A stretch of DNA of 41,051 nucleotides, taken from the NCBI GenBank assembly GCA_001775995.1, contig MEZH01000016.1, positions 10,263-51,313 on the forward strand, in the 5' to 3' direction. The notes beneath the pieces are model-generated. The model made no database searches. It worked only from the letters and a program-made list of their open reading frames with translations, and was not told the DNA's origin. Source of the DNA: Candidatus Bathyarchaeota archaeon RBG_16_48_13 (GTDB taxonomy: Archaea > Thermoproteota > Bathyarchaeia > RBG-16-48-13). Positions 16,556 to 25,715 of the stretch are shown here, piece after piece. Both the position numbers and the translations under genes were made by a program. The stretch's first letter is position 1; each line of letters opens with the position of its first letter.

Positions 16556-17629
16556 CTACAGTTTCTTGCCACAGCTTCCACAGAACTTCATTCCGACCGG
16601 ATTCTTTGTTCCACAATTCGGACACACGAGCTCTTCCTGTTGAAGGGGTTTTCCGCAGTTCCCGCAGAACTTCATGGTTTCAGGATTCTCTGTTTGACAG
16701 TTGGAGCATTTTACCGTTCGAGCGGGCGCCAAACTAGTTCCGCAGTTCCCACAATATTTCTGTCCGAGGCTATTTTGGCTTCCGCATTTGTTGCAGATGA
16801 TGACTTGTTCCGGCTGAGCCTGGGTTTGAACCGACTTCATCATCTGAGCCCCAAACGCAAGGCCTATCCCTGCCCCGAGTCCAGCTCCCGCTGCTCCGCC
16901 TGCTCCACCGTCGCTTGGCAGAACCGCAGCCGTCTCTTTAGCATATTGCATGGTCATGGCCTGCTGTCCCATCCCCGAAGCGAATCTCCTCGCCTCTTCA
17001 GGTATCTTCACACCTTCGAAGGTTGTGTCAATGATTGTAAGGCCTATCCTGCGGGCTTCATCATTAATAGTTAGAGCGATCTTGTCCGTGGTCTCGTCAA
17101 CGTTCTTCACCAATGACGAGGTTTCATATTCAGCGAATGCGTCGATGACCCGTTCAACTACGAAGCCACGAATATAATTCTCGACGTCTGATGAGGTGCT
17201 CGCCTTACGGTTCCCGAAAAACTCCATTACAAAAAGCCGGGGGTCATCCACCTTGTAAAGTGAGTAGCCGAAGAACCCTATCTCTGCTTGATACTGAATC
17301 TGTCCGCTGGGTGCAGAATATGCTGATCCACCAAAGTTGGCGCGCATCTGACTATTGTTTACGAAGATGACTTCGCATTCAAAGATATCTCCGATCAACT
17401 TGACGCCCTTCAGCAAATCTATGAGAAGGGGAATATTGTTGCTGGATATCGTGTGGCGACCGGGTCCAAAGACGTCAAGGGCCTTTCCGTCTCTGAAGAA
17501 GACGGCCCACTGATTTTCCATAACAATGACCTGGCTTCCAAACTTAAGTGAAACATTTGGATACCTGACCGCGATTTGGTCTGGTGTGGCATTTTGCCAT
17601 GATATGGCTTCAATTAAGGGCATTTCCAT
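16556..17629 (-). CDS. SPFH domain protein with three C-terminal zinc ribbons (YdjI-like)
   Basis: N-terminal SPFH region (DQIAVRYPNVSLKFGSQVIVMENQWAVFFRDGKALDVFGPGRHTISSNNIPLL), Gly/Ala-rich linker, then CNKCGSQNSLGQKYCGNCG, CSNCQTENPETMKFCGNCG, CPNCGTKNPVGMKFCGSCG. Confidence 0.9.
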   Translation of the reverse strand: MEMPLIEAISWQNATPDQIAVRYPNVSLKFGSQVIVMENQWAVFFRDGKALDVFGPGRHTISSNNIPLLIDLLKGVKLIGDIFECEVIFVNNSQMRANFGGSAYSAPSGQIQYQAEIGFFGYSLYKVDDPRLFVMEFFGNRKASTSSDVENYIRGFVVERVIDAFAEYETSSLVKNVDETTDKIALTINDEARRIGLTIIDTTFEGVKIPEEARRFASGMGQQAMTMQYAKETAAVLPSDGGAGGAAGAGLGAGIGLAFGAQMMKSVQTQAQPEQVIICNKCGSQNSLGQKYCGNCGTSLAPARTVKCSNCQTENPETMKFCGNCGKPLQQEELVCPNCGTKNPVGMKFCGSCGKKL

Positions 17630-17635
17630 TCTCTC

Positions 17636-18178
17636 CTACATTTCTTTTGATCTGAAATATTCTTCTCTTTCCTTCCATCTTTTCTCAGTGCTGTCGAGCA
17701 CTTTTTTCATACTATTGATTCCGTCAGACACTGCATCCCAATCCTCTTCCTCTACGCTTTTTGCCACGTTGTCCTCGGATTCTTTGAGTCGAACCAAGTA
17801 TTCACCGAATTCCTTGTCGTAGTTGAAGACTCTTGCGAGTTCGTTTGATTCTATCTGTCCTCGCCTATTGAATAGCGGTGCATAACCGTAGGTGGCTCTG
17901 TTAACCTGCTCCTGGATCCTGTCGAGGGTCTGAATCACAGTCTTGGTTTTTCTGTTGAGCGAGGGTTGTTTGGACTCGAGTATCTCCAGATAGATTTCCT
18001 CCCATCTTTTTCGCAAATCGGATAATTCTTTATGATAATCCTCGCGTAGCTGCATGTCAAATTCTTTCAGGTCTTCCCTTGTACCTTTTCCCAAGAGAAG
18101 AGAATCCTGTATCTTAGACATCCAACTCTGTTCTTCCTTGGCTTTTTCAACTGTTTCCTTTTCACTCAAATCAATCAC
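17636..18178 (-). CDS. Coiled-coil protein in SPFH operon
   Basis: 180 aa, charged heptad-like sequence; 6 nt before the SPFH gene and 2 nt after the upstream gene. Confidence 0.75.
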   Translation of the reverse strand: MIDLSEKETVEKAKEEQSWMSKIQDSLLLGKGTREDLKEFDMQLREDYHKELSDLRKRWEEIYLEILESKQPSLNRKTKTVIQTLDRIQEQVNRATYGYAPLFNRRGQIESNELARVFNYDKEFGEYLVRLKESEDNVAKSVEEEDWDAVSDGINSMKKVLDSTEKRWKEREEYFRSKEM

Positions 18179-18180
18179 TC

Positions 18181-19314
18181 CTAGTTACTGGAAACGGGAA
18201 TGGTTGCGCCGCAGTACTTGCATTGCAAAGAAGTCTGTCCTCTGTAAATCTCCTCCGAATAAGGTGCGCTACATCTTGGACAAACAATTGGGACAGACGG
18301 CCGCTCATCTGTCTTGGAGCCTTCCGTTGCATCAAGTTCTTGATCGGCCTCCCCATTCGAAATGAAATTGTGAAAGCGCAAGACTAGATCTGCGTCTTCG
18401 CCATCAGTATCGAGTTTCATCTCCTGTTGCCCGCTGTCAGGTTTGAATGTGACGTACAAACCTTGTCCAGCGAGGATGCCAACTCTGCCTTTCACAATAT
18501 TATCAATCATGCCGATAGGTCTGTCAACAGTGGTCTCACGAATTTTCTTCTTTTGCGTCGCGATGAAAAATGTTTTCTTCAGAACCACTTCTTTCTCCGA
18601 CTCATAGATGAAGCGTTGGTTGGTCAGGCTCAAGACCCCTTCAGCATCAGCGTTCAAGTCTTTTGCTTTGACTGAAAGGATGGGAGATTCACCCTGTTTC
18701 CATTTGAACGATGAAATCGATGTAAGACTGAGTGTCCTCTCCGCCACACCAACATCTCGGTCTAGTGAATGTATCTTATTCAACGTGTCCCCCGTAGCGC
18801 CGGATACTCGGCTTGAGAAATCCGACACGTAAGCTTGAAATGTGGAGACCCTCGCTTCAACACTACTTAGTTGAGAGACGTCATAGTTTGAGGAAAAGCG
18901 TCTTTGAGCCAATTCATTCTCAATGGTTCTTCCCTCCGAAACGAGAACTGGTGCAGTGCTCCCAATGATGCTTGCTACATTGGGTTTTGCTAGTGACCAT
19001 CTTTCTGAAAGAGAGGCAACGTCCTTCTCAAGATTCATCATCACCCGATAATTCATCTTCCTGATCTGCTGAATTCTCGTGGGGAGTCTGTTCAAAGCAT
19101 CATCGATATCAGTTACATTTCTACTGGTTTGATTCAGCTGCTGCACTAAAAGGGAAACTTGGTTAGTTATGACATTAAATCGGTTCATATACGCTAGCTG
19201 TCTATTGTCTACGGTACTCGGGCTGTAGCCCGCTCCACTCGCGCTGTAACCCTTCCTCATAGGCCCCTGGCCACCCATATTCCCACCCATATGTATCACT
19301 GATTCTTGGATCAA
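18181..19314 (-). CDS. Coiled coil plus PH/GRAM-like domain plus C-terminal zinc ribbon
   Basis: Coiled-coil N-half; ADAEGVLSLTNQRFIYESEKEVVLKKTFFIAT...IDNIVKGRVGILAGQGLYVTF (PH/GRAM-like); VCPRCSAPYSEEIYRGQTSLQCKYCGATI (zinc ribbon). Confidence 0.8.
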   Translation of the reverse strand: MIQESVIHMGGNMGGQGPMRKGYSASGAGYSPSTVDNRQLAYMNRFNVITNQVSLLVQQLNQTSRNVTDIDDALNRLPTRIQQIRKMNYRVMMNLEKDVASLSERWSLAKPNVASIIGSTAPVLVSEGRTIENELAQRRFSSNYDVSQLSSVEARVSTFQAYVSDFSSRVSGATGDTLNKIHSLDRDVGVAERTLSLTSISSFKWKQGESPILSVKAKDLNADAEGVLSLTNQRFIYESEKEVVLKKTFFIATQKKKIRETTVDRPIGMIDNIVKGRVGILAGQGLYVTFKPDSGQQEMKLDTDGEDADLVLRFHNFISNGEADQELDATEGSKTDERPSVPIVCPRCSAPYSEEIYRGQTSLQCKYCGATIPVSSN

Positions 19315-19712
19315 TTATCTATATGAGTTAGCTACCAGTATTAATTTTGTGTCTAAGTAAGTATTTCAGGTCATAGCAATGATAAGTTACTTTTCTTGGT
19401 AAGATTGCTCTTTTCCTCATTCAATTCTTCGCTTCTATCAGTATATATCGGAAAGCGCACGCTCGACTGCGACCAGGACATTGGGACAACACGAGGACAG
19501 GAATGCTTCGTGCGGGACATCTTTAGGTCAGAATCGGGACATTTCTTATATGGAGCACGCGCCTTTCCCCTTAATCCCTTAATCCTCATATCTACTTCAA
19601 AATATTTTCTCCCGGCAAAAGTTCCACGACCGAATGTACATTTATATCTCTTCTCAGACACGGATAGAGTAACTCCTTTTGCGCGTGCTGAAAAGAGGAT
19701 TGGGATAGGGAC

Positions 19713-20255
19713 ATGGGCAACCTTTGGAGAGACCTTCCAGCCGGGCCAAGACCGCCGAGCAGCGTTTATGCCGTGGTGGAGGTCCCCAGGGAGTGCACGA
19801 ACAAGTACGAATTCGATTGGAAGAACGGGGTCTTCAAGCTCAATCGCGTACTGTACTCAGCCCTGTATTACCCAGGCGACTACGGGATAATCCCAAGAAC
19901 CTGGTACGGAGACGAAGACCCGTTGGACATACTCGTGCTGACCACCAAGCCCACCTTCACCGGATGCGTGTTGGAGGCCAGACCGATCGGGGCGCTGCTG
20001 ACGGAGGATGAACACGGCCAGGACGACAAGATCTTGGCGGTACCGATCAGGGACCCGAGGTGGAACGAGGTCGCAGACATAAAGGACTTGGGAAAACACA
20101 TCCGGTTCGAGATAGCGGACTTCTTCCTCAACTACAAGAAGCTCGAGCCCGAGAAATGGGTCAATGTGAAAGAGTGGATGGACTCCAAAGCCGCGGAAGA
20201 GATAATTCTCTCAGCCATGCAGATGTATACAGAGAAATTCGGAAAAGAATGCTGA
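19713..20255 (+). CDS. ppa: Inorganic pyrophosphatase (family I)
   Basis: VYAVVEVPRECTNKYEFDWKNGVFKLNRVLYSALYYPGDYGIIPRTWYGDEDPLDILVLT...ILAVPIRDPRW. Confidence 0.97.
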   Translation: MGNLWRDLPAGPRPPSSVYAVVEVPRECTNKYEFDWKNGVFKLNRVLYSALYYPGDYGIIPRTWYGDEDPLDILVLTTKPTFTGCVLEARPIGALLTEDEHGQDDKILAVPIRDPRWNEVADIKDLGKHIRFEIADFFLNYKKLEPEKWVNVKEWMDSKAAEEIILSAMQMYTEKFGKEC

Positions 20256-20473
20256 GCTCGATTGTGCCAATTTCGATTTCATCTTCCTGGCGCGCGCGAC
20301 CTCGACATGTTCTGCCAGATTCACTTACTCATGTTTGATACGCCAAGGCTGTTGTAACAATTTCCCGAAAACCGCGCACTCCCAGACTCGGAAAGCGTTT
20401 AAAGAATGCCCTTCCAAATTATATATTCGAAGGTCGGACAGCTAAAAAGTGGAAGATAGAAGGGCGTGAAAAA

Positions 20474-20842
20474 ATGAGCGAGGAAGATTCTTCCAGCCTA
20501 AAGCAGACGATAGTGGGGAAAGCCCGGGAGGGCGCTTTCAACAACAACCCACTGCTGAGCGCGGTCCACTCCGTGACATGCCGCGGATGCGGGCACCGTC
20601 AGAGGGCGGTCTTCCTGGAGTTCCTCAGGTCCGGGGAGTTCGAACTGGGAAAGGTCGAGCAGGTCGAGGCCCTCGACACACAAGGTCCCACTGGGTTTGT
20701 CGAGATCCAGAAGGTCACCCCAGTAGTCCTGATGTTCGCCTGCGAGAGGTGCGGTCGCAGAATCGAGGCGCAGCCGGTGAGCGCCGAGTACCTGAACATG
20801 ATAATCAGCAGGCCGCGGGCAGCAGGAACCATGATCGCCTAG
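20474..20842 (+). CDS. Hypothetical protein with two CxxC pairs
   Basis: VTCRGCGHRQRAVFLEFL...LMFACERCGRRIEAQP; TATA-like box (AATTATATAT) about 45 nt upstream. Confidence 0.72.
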   Translation: MSEEDSSSLKQTIVGKAREGAFNNNPLLSAVHSVTCRGCGHRQRAVFLEFLRSGEFELGKVEQVEALDTQGPTGFVEIQKVTPVVLMFACERCGRRIEAQPVSAEYLNMIISRPRAAGTMIA

Positions 20843-20927
20843 GGTTCAGCATCTCCACGACCACTCATCGTGGTGACCCCGACACGAGAATGCATGGGAA
20901 CGACTGAGCCGTTAGCGCGCGCTGAGG

Positions 20928-21203
20928 TTAAGTTGGCCTCCTCAGATCTTTGATTGATTTGTCAATTGTGATAACGTCAGACACGGCCTTCACTACGTCG
21001 ACTGGCACCTTGATCTCTACGCGTCCAAGTCTGGGTCTTTTGTATCCCAAGGATTCGACTGAATCATATGACAACTGCACCTTCAGATGAGTTACTTTCC
21101 ACGATGAAAGATCGAATTCAATTCCAGAAACGGTTCCCAGTATTCTTCCACCGGTTTCAATAACGTTCTTTCCTTCCAGTTCAGATGGGCGCATGAACAT
21201 CAC
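20928..21203 (-). CDS. PRC-barrel domain protein
   Basis: MRPSELEGKNVIETGGRILGTVSGIEFDLSSWKVTHLKVQL...RVEIKVPVDVVKAVSDVITIDKSI. Confidence 0.87.
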   Translation of the reverse strand: MMFMRPSELEGKNVIETGGRILGTVSGIEFDLSSWKVTHLKVQLSYDSVESLGYKRPRLGRVEIKVPVDVVKAVSDVITIDKSIKDLRRPT

Positions 21204-21495
21204 CTACTAGCAATGTTTTCTGAATATTTGAGGTTTTGCAGCCTTACTAGGTCTCATTCTACAGCTACCTCTACCTCATCCTTTTTCGGAATACTTCTTT
21301 TCACGGTTGATCTTTTTGTGTTTGTTTTTGCTATGAGAGAATGTGAGTGAGAGAAAGAGAAGGAAAAATAAGGAAAAGAAGAGGTTGTTGTTGGGCGCGC
21401 GGGAAGTTCTTTCTGAACAAGCGAGCTATCAAGATCAATCAAACAGAATTTTTTGTCGATAAATAAATATTCTATTTCCAATTGAAGTATACACT

Positions 21496-22149
21496 ATGGC
21501 CTGTTCCTCGTGTGGAAGAAAAGCCCAACCATTTGAAAGATTCTGTACAGCCTGTGGAGCCCCATTACCAGAGGCGAGCACAATTGCCGGAAACCCACCC
21601 CCTCCGCCTCCTCCTGAAGGTTACTTAAGAGCGGGCACTGAAGTGGTAGTTGGAGTCATACCCCACCTGGTTGTGGCGACAGGTAGCCTGAAGACGAGGC
21701 AGTGGATACTTATCTCGACCAATCAGAGGATGTTGCTGGCGCAGTTCTCCGGTCCCCAGATGCAGGAGGCTCTGGCTCAGTCGAAGGCGCGAGCGAAGGG
21801 GTTTCTATCTAAGCTCTTAGCGGGTAAGGTGTTGCTACCAGCTGATGTGGTCGAATACTGCCGCAAGTACTTCACGATGTCCCCGGAGCAAATATTGGTT
21901 GAGACGCCGGGCAATATCTCATTGAATTTATCGGAGATCCGCAGGGCCTACATTGACTACGAGCAAGATGAAAAGGATCCGGACTCGAGCATCCGAACGG
22001 ATAGGTACTGGTTGACCATCCTATCCAATGTGGGGGAGTACAAGTATGTCTTCGACGCAGATCCTCAAGATATGAAGGTACTGCGAGACGCGCTGGGTGA
22101 AAGGGTCCATGGTGTGAGTCGTGCCAAGGCGATGAAGCCAACATTCTAG
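21496..22149 (+). CDS. N-terminal zinc ribbon plus PH-like domain protein
   Basis: CSSCGRKAQPFERFCTACGAPLP, PPPPPPP linker, then TRQWILISTNQRMLLAQF...VETPGNISLNLSEIRRAYIDYE. Confidence 0.75.
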   Translation: MACSSCGRKAQPFERFCTACGAPLPEASTIAGNPPPPPPPEGYLRAGTEVVVGVIPHLVVATGSLKTRQWILISTNQRMLLAQFSGPQMQEALAQSKARAKGFLSKLLAGKVLLPADVVEYCRKYFTMSPEQILVETPGNISLNLSEIRRAYIDYEQDEKDPDSSIRTDRYWLTILSNVGEYKYVFDADPQDMKVLRDALGERVHGVSRAKAMKPTF

Positions 22150-22256
22150 TTCGCACGCGCAGCTCGCGCTAGAAGGATGAAACTATCATCCGAAGAAGCT
22201 CTAGCTCGCGCTACGAAGATTTGTTTTAATATGCACGTCTCCTTCAAAGGAAGGAC

Positions 22257-23123
22257 ATGAATGGGCCTGTCTTGGCGTTACTTTCGGCATTGGCTTCAGG
22301 CTTGTCTGTTGTCCTAGTAAGCAAATACTCAAAGAAGTCAAATGCCTTCAACGTCAGCCTAGTAATTACCTGCGTGGGCACGGTAATCCTCTGGCCCCTC
22401 GCGGTTCTACTGACAGATCTCGGATCTGCCAACCTTGAAGGGCTCATACTCTTTGCCATAGGCGGAGTGCTTTCACCGGGATTAGTGAGGCTCCTTTACT
22501 ACCGTGGCCTAAGAATGGTGGGAACATCGGTGAACTCGTCCATCTTCTCAATCTACCCACTCTACGCTTCGCTTCTCGCTGTGCTTATGCTGAACGAAAT
22601 ACTGTCGCTGGAAAACTGGGCAGGCATTCTATGCATCGTTCTCGGTGTCGTTTCCGTGGAAATGAGTTCCCGCGAAATCAGCAGTGGAAACAGATTCGCC
22701 AGAAGAGACTTTATCTTCCCCATATTAGGAGGCTTAACCTTCGGCGTGTCCAGCATAATCAGAAAGTACGCCTTAGACGCTTACAACGCCCCAGTCATGG
22801 GTGTCGCTGTAGCCCACACTTTTGCGCTTCTTCCATACTTGTTGATGCTGATGCTCTCTACGTCGACACGAAATGAATTATCCTTGAAACGAGATCTTCG
22901 GTTCTTCTGGATAGCTGGGATCGGACAAGCGCTTTCGTGGATTTTGAGCTTCTACGCTCTGAGCTATGAGGGAGTCTCAATCATAACGCCGCTGCTTTCA
23001 GTAGAACCGCTGTTTGTGGCATTCTTCGCATACCTTTATCTGAAAGAACTGGAACGCATCTCTCCCAGACTCATAGCAAGCATGATTCTCACAGTTCTCG
23101 GAGTTATTCTTGTCATAACATAG
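22257..23123 (+). CDS. EamA/DMT superfamily transporter
   Basis: About 10 TM helices in two halves; SVNSSIFSIYPLYASLLAVLMLNEILSLENWAGILCIVLGVV and ...ITPLLSVEPLFVAFFAYLYLKELERISPRLIASMILTVLGVILVI. Confidence 0.92.
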   Translation: MNGPVLALLSALASGLSVVLVSKYSKKSNAFNVSLVITCVGTVILWPLAVLLTDLGSANLEGLILFAIGGVLSPGLVRLLYYRGLRMVGTSVNSSIFSIYPLYASLLAVLMLNEILSLENWAGILCIVLGVVSVEMSSREISSGNRFARRDFIFPILGGLTFGVSSIIRKYALDAYNAPVMGVAVAHTFALLPYLLMLMLSTSTRNELSLKRDLRFFWIAGIGQALSWILSFYALSYEGVSIITPLLSVEPLFVAFFAYLYLKELERISPRLIASMILTVLGVILVIT

Positions 23124-23278
23124 TGCGCGTTAAGATTTAGCACTCACACACTGACTACTACCACCACTACTACTCTCTCGCACACCTAGCACACACCACA
23201 ACACACCGCATACAACAGAAATCCTGGCAAGCGCGCTAATGGGTTTGAGCCAAAGACGAAATCCGGGTTGAAACGCCT

Positions 23279-23689
23279 CTAGCGGCACGGAACCGAGGCG
23301 CGCGGAGGTGGGTGCTTCTGGGCATCGTTCGAAGTGTGAAACTCTAACGCAGCCCTCGGCAAAGGGTGGGGAAGGCCGTCGTTCTGATACGCATCAACAG
23401 AAAGGATCTGCCAACTCGGGTGAGCCATCTTGAACGCCAACCCGATTGTGGACTTGGTCTTTTCAAGAGGCATCTCTCCGTCGATCATCACATGATAAGT
23501 GTTGACGAAATGTGCCTCAAGGTAAGGCCTCAAATAGGTTACCATAATTCGGTACTCTGTTTCCTCACTCGTATCAGACACATTCGAAGGGGATGACCCA
23601 TTTGGCCTTCTGAAACTCAACAAAGAGCTTGCTGCCCTCATGAGTCTAGAAGCATGCCCGTAGCTTCCCGATTTGTCGACCTCCCACAA
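23279..23689 (-). CDS. Uncertain ORF
   Basis: Open frame with a plausible core (EYRIMVTYLRPYLEAHFVNTYHVMIDGEMPLEKTKSTIGLAFKMAHPSWQILSVD) but odd ends; may be a remnant. Confidence 0.3.
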   Translation of the reverse strand: MWEVDKSGSYGHASRLMRAASSLLSFRRPNGSSPSNVSDTSEETEYRIMVTYLRPYLEAHFVNTYHVMIDGEMPLEKTKSTIGLAFKMAHPSWQILSVDAYQNDGLPHPLPRAALEFHTSNDAQKHPPPRASVPCR

Positions 23690-23986
23690 AGCCGCCTTTA
23701 GAGGGGACGTTTCTTCGTCCAGCTAATAAGACCTTTATGAACGTGCAGTCCATGGAGGAAAAATGTACACGGTTCGAGTGAAGCAACAGTTCTAGCACGC
23801 GATAAGACTTAATCCCACCACAAGAAAACAAAAGACGCACAACTCGCGCACGTGCACACTGTAGGCTAATCTCTTCAAGCGAACGGCGATAATGATTATA
23901 AGGAAGGGGAGCCGTCACATTCAGTCGAGTATAACGACCCTAAGCATCAGTGACTCTGATGCCTGTCTTGAGACCATAGACTCCCC

Positions 23987-24010
23987 GATGGGTGCCTGCA
24001 GGCACCCATC
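23987..24010. repeat. 24-bp perfect palindrome / hairpin
   Basis: GATGGGTGCC-TGCA-GGCACCCATC followed by TTTCT; 63 nt before the GATase1 start. Confidence 0.85.
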
Positions 24011-24072
24011 TTTCTGGACCAGAGGTTTCGCAAGTTATTTGAAGTAGCCTATCCACTAATTTCTTAAGGGTC

Positions 24073-24795
24073 GTGCTGAGAGTGCTGTGCTACGTCAACA
24101 TCGAGCATGCTAATATGATGAAGGATCCGATGAGGCGGAGGGCTCGCCTGATCAAGTTGATGGAGGCCAAGCTGCGCTTCGAGGAGCTCTCGGGCGAACC
24201 ATGCCTCATCTCTCACTACCTCGATGTCTCCGCCGAGTCCATCCGGGAGATGCGGATAGGCGCGATCCTCATAAGCGGCAACTCCACCAATTGGCTGGAG
24301 TACGACTTCGAGGGCTTCAGGGGACTATTCCGGCTGATCACGGACAGCAGCATCCCGATCTTTGGTCTCTGCGGTGGCCACCAGCTCATAGCCATGGCCT
24401 ACGGCGCCGAAGTGGCGGCCATGCGCCCGCTCGGGCCCGGCGAAGACGACCCGCTACCCCACCTAGCGCCGGGATTCTACAAGGAAAAGGGTTTCCTCGA
24501 GGTCAATGTAGTGAAGAAGGACCCGCTTTTCAGGGGCCTCTCCGATAGAATCACCGTGAACGAAGCGCACCACGCTGAGATCAAAAGATTACCAAAGGAA
24601 TTTGAGTTGCTCGCCTCCGGAGACGAGTGCGACATCCAAGCGATGAAGCACCGAAGGAGAATCATTTACGGAACACAGTTCCACCCCGAGAACTACGATG
24701 ACCGCCATCTCGATGGGAAAATCATACTTCAAAACTTCTTCAGGATAGCCGGTGTTTCTCCGCGTTACTCTTCAAAGGATCGAAACGACTCATGA
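24073..24795 (+). CDS. Class I glutamine amidotransferase-like protein
   Basis: IPIFGLCGGHQLIAMAYGAEV (nucleophile Cys) and YGTQFHPENYDD (His-Glu); GTG start. Confidence 0.9.
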   Translation: MLRVLCYVNIEHANMMKDPMRRRARLIKLMEAKLRFEELSGEPCLISHYLDVSAESIREMRIGAILISGNSTNWLEYDFEGFRGLFRLITDSSIPIFGLCGGHQLIAMAYGAEVAAMRPLGPGEDDPLPHLAPGFYKEKGFLEVNVVKKDPLFRGLSDRITVNEAHHAEIKRLPKEFELLASGDECDIQAMKHRRRIIYGTQFHPENYDDRHLDGKIILQNFFRIAGVSPRYSSKDRNDS

Positions 24796-25024
24796 GGTTG
24801 GCATGTTTTGCGGGAGGAATCGGGTTCATCGATTGATGTTCAAAGCATTTTCAATGGAGCATAGTGGGATGAGGATTTAGCGTTCATAAGCGTTATTAAT
24901 CGTGTTGTCAGAAGGTACTATCAATTCGGTTTCCACATGGAAAATCGAGAAGAGATCAGGATTCTGACGAAGAAGCATCTCAGAAATACCATGCGTGGAC
25001 ATTCCAAGAACGAGGCTGTGAGAA

Positions 25025-25438
25025 ATGGAGTTTCTGACCAAGAACATAACTATTGAGGTACCCCCGAAGGTCGTCTACGAAGCACTTAAGGAAATCAACG
25101 ATTCACCTCGGCTTAAGCAATATTGGAATGATCTCGACCAAGGATCCTTCAAGACCGAGTTGGTCGAGTTCGTCCCCAACGAAGAACTTGTCTTCAGCGG
25201 CTCAAACGTTATAGTCAAGGTGGATTGGAAATTCCTCATACGCTCCGTGACAGACTTCAGCGAAATTACTATAACGATCGATTTCAAGCCGAACAACGTC
25301 AAGTTCCTTGCTCACGGACTTGAGAAAGCAGTCGCACAGACACTGATGGCGGACGTGATTACGAGCCTTTTCTTGCTCGAAAAAGGGTACAAGACGAAGT
25401 CACAGTCAGCGGCAACCCCAGATCGAAAGAAGGAGTAG
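25025..25438 (+). CDS. Hypothetical protein, possibly SRPBCC/START-like
   Basis: 137 aa; FLTKNITIEVPPKVVYEALKEINDSPRLKQYWNDLD... consistent with a polyketide-cyclase-like N-terminus; fold assignment is weak. Confidence 0.65.
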   Translation: MEFLTKNITIEVPPKVVYEALKEINDSPRLKQYWNDLDQGSFKTELVEFVPNEELVFSGSNVIVKVDWKFLIRSVTDFSEITITIDFKPNNVKFLAHGLEKAVAQTLMADVITSLFLLEKGYKTKSQSAATPDRKKE

Positions 25439-25715
25439 GCGCCTCTCTCGATAGACGCCACAGTGGAATTACCTTACAATTTCTGAGGCATATATCTCGC
25501 AGAACGGTTTTGCGTTCTGTTTCTCTCTCCGCTTTGTAATATAGACCCCATAATATGATTGACATAGAGAAGGAAGAATGAGGCAGAAGACAAGAACGAA
25601 ACAGGACTCGAGATTCGAAGAACAAGAGCATGCAGGTTAGACGCCAGTTCGTTGGATCAGTTCTGCAAGCTTATTTATAGACGGAGGGCACCTCTTAGGT
25701 TGGGGCTCCCTCGAA

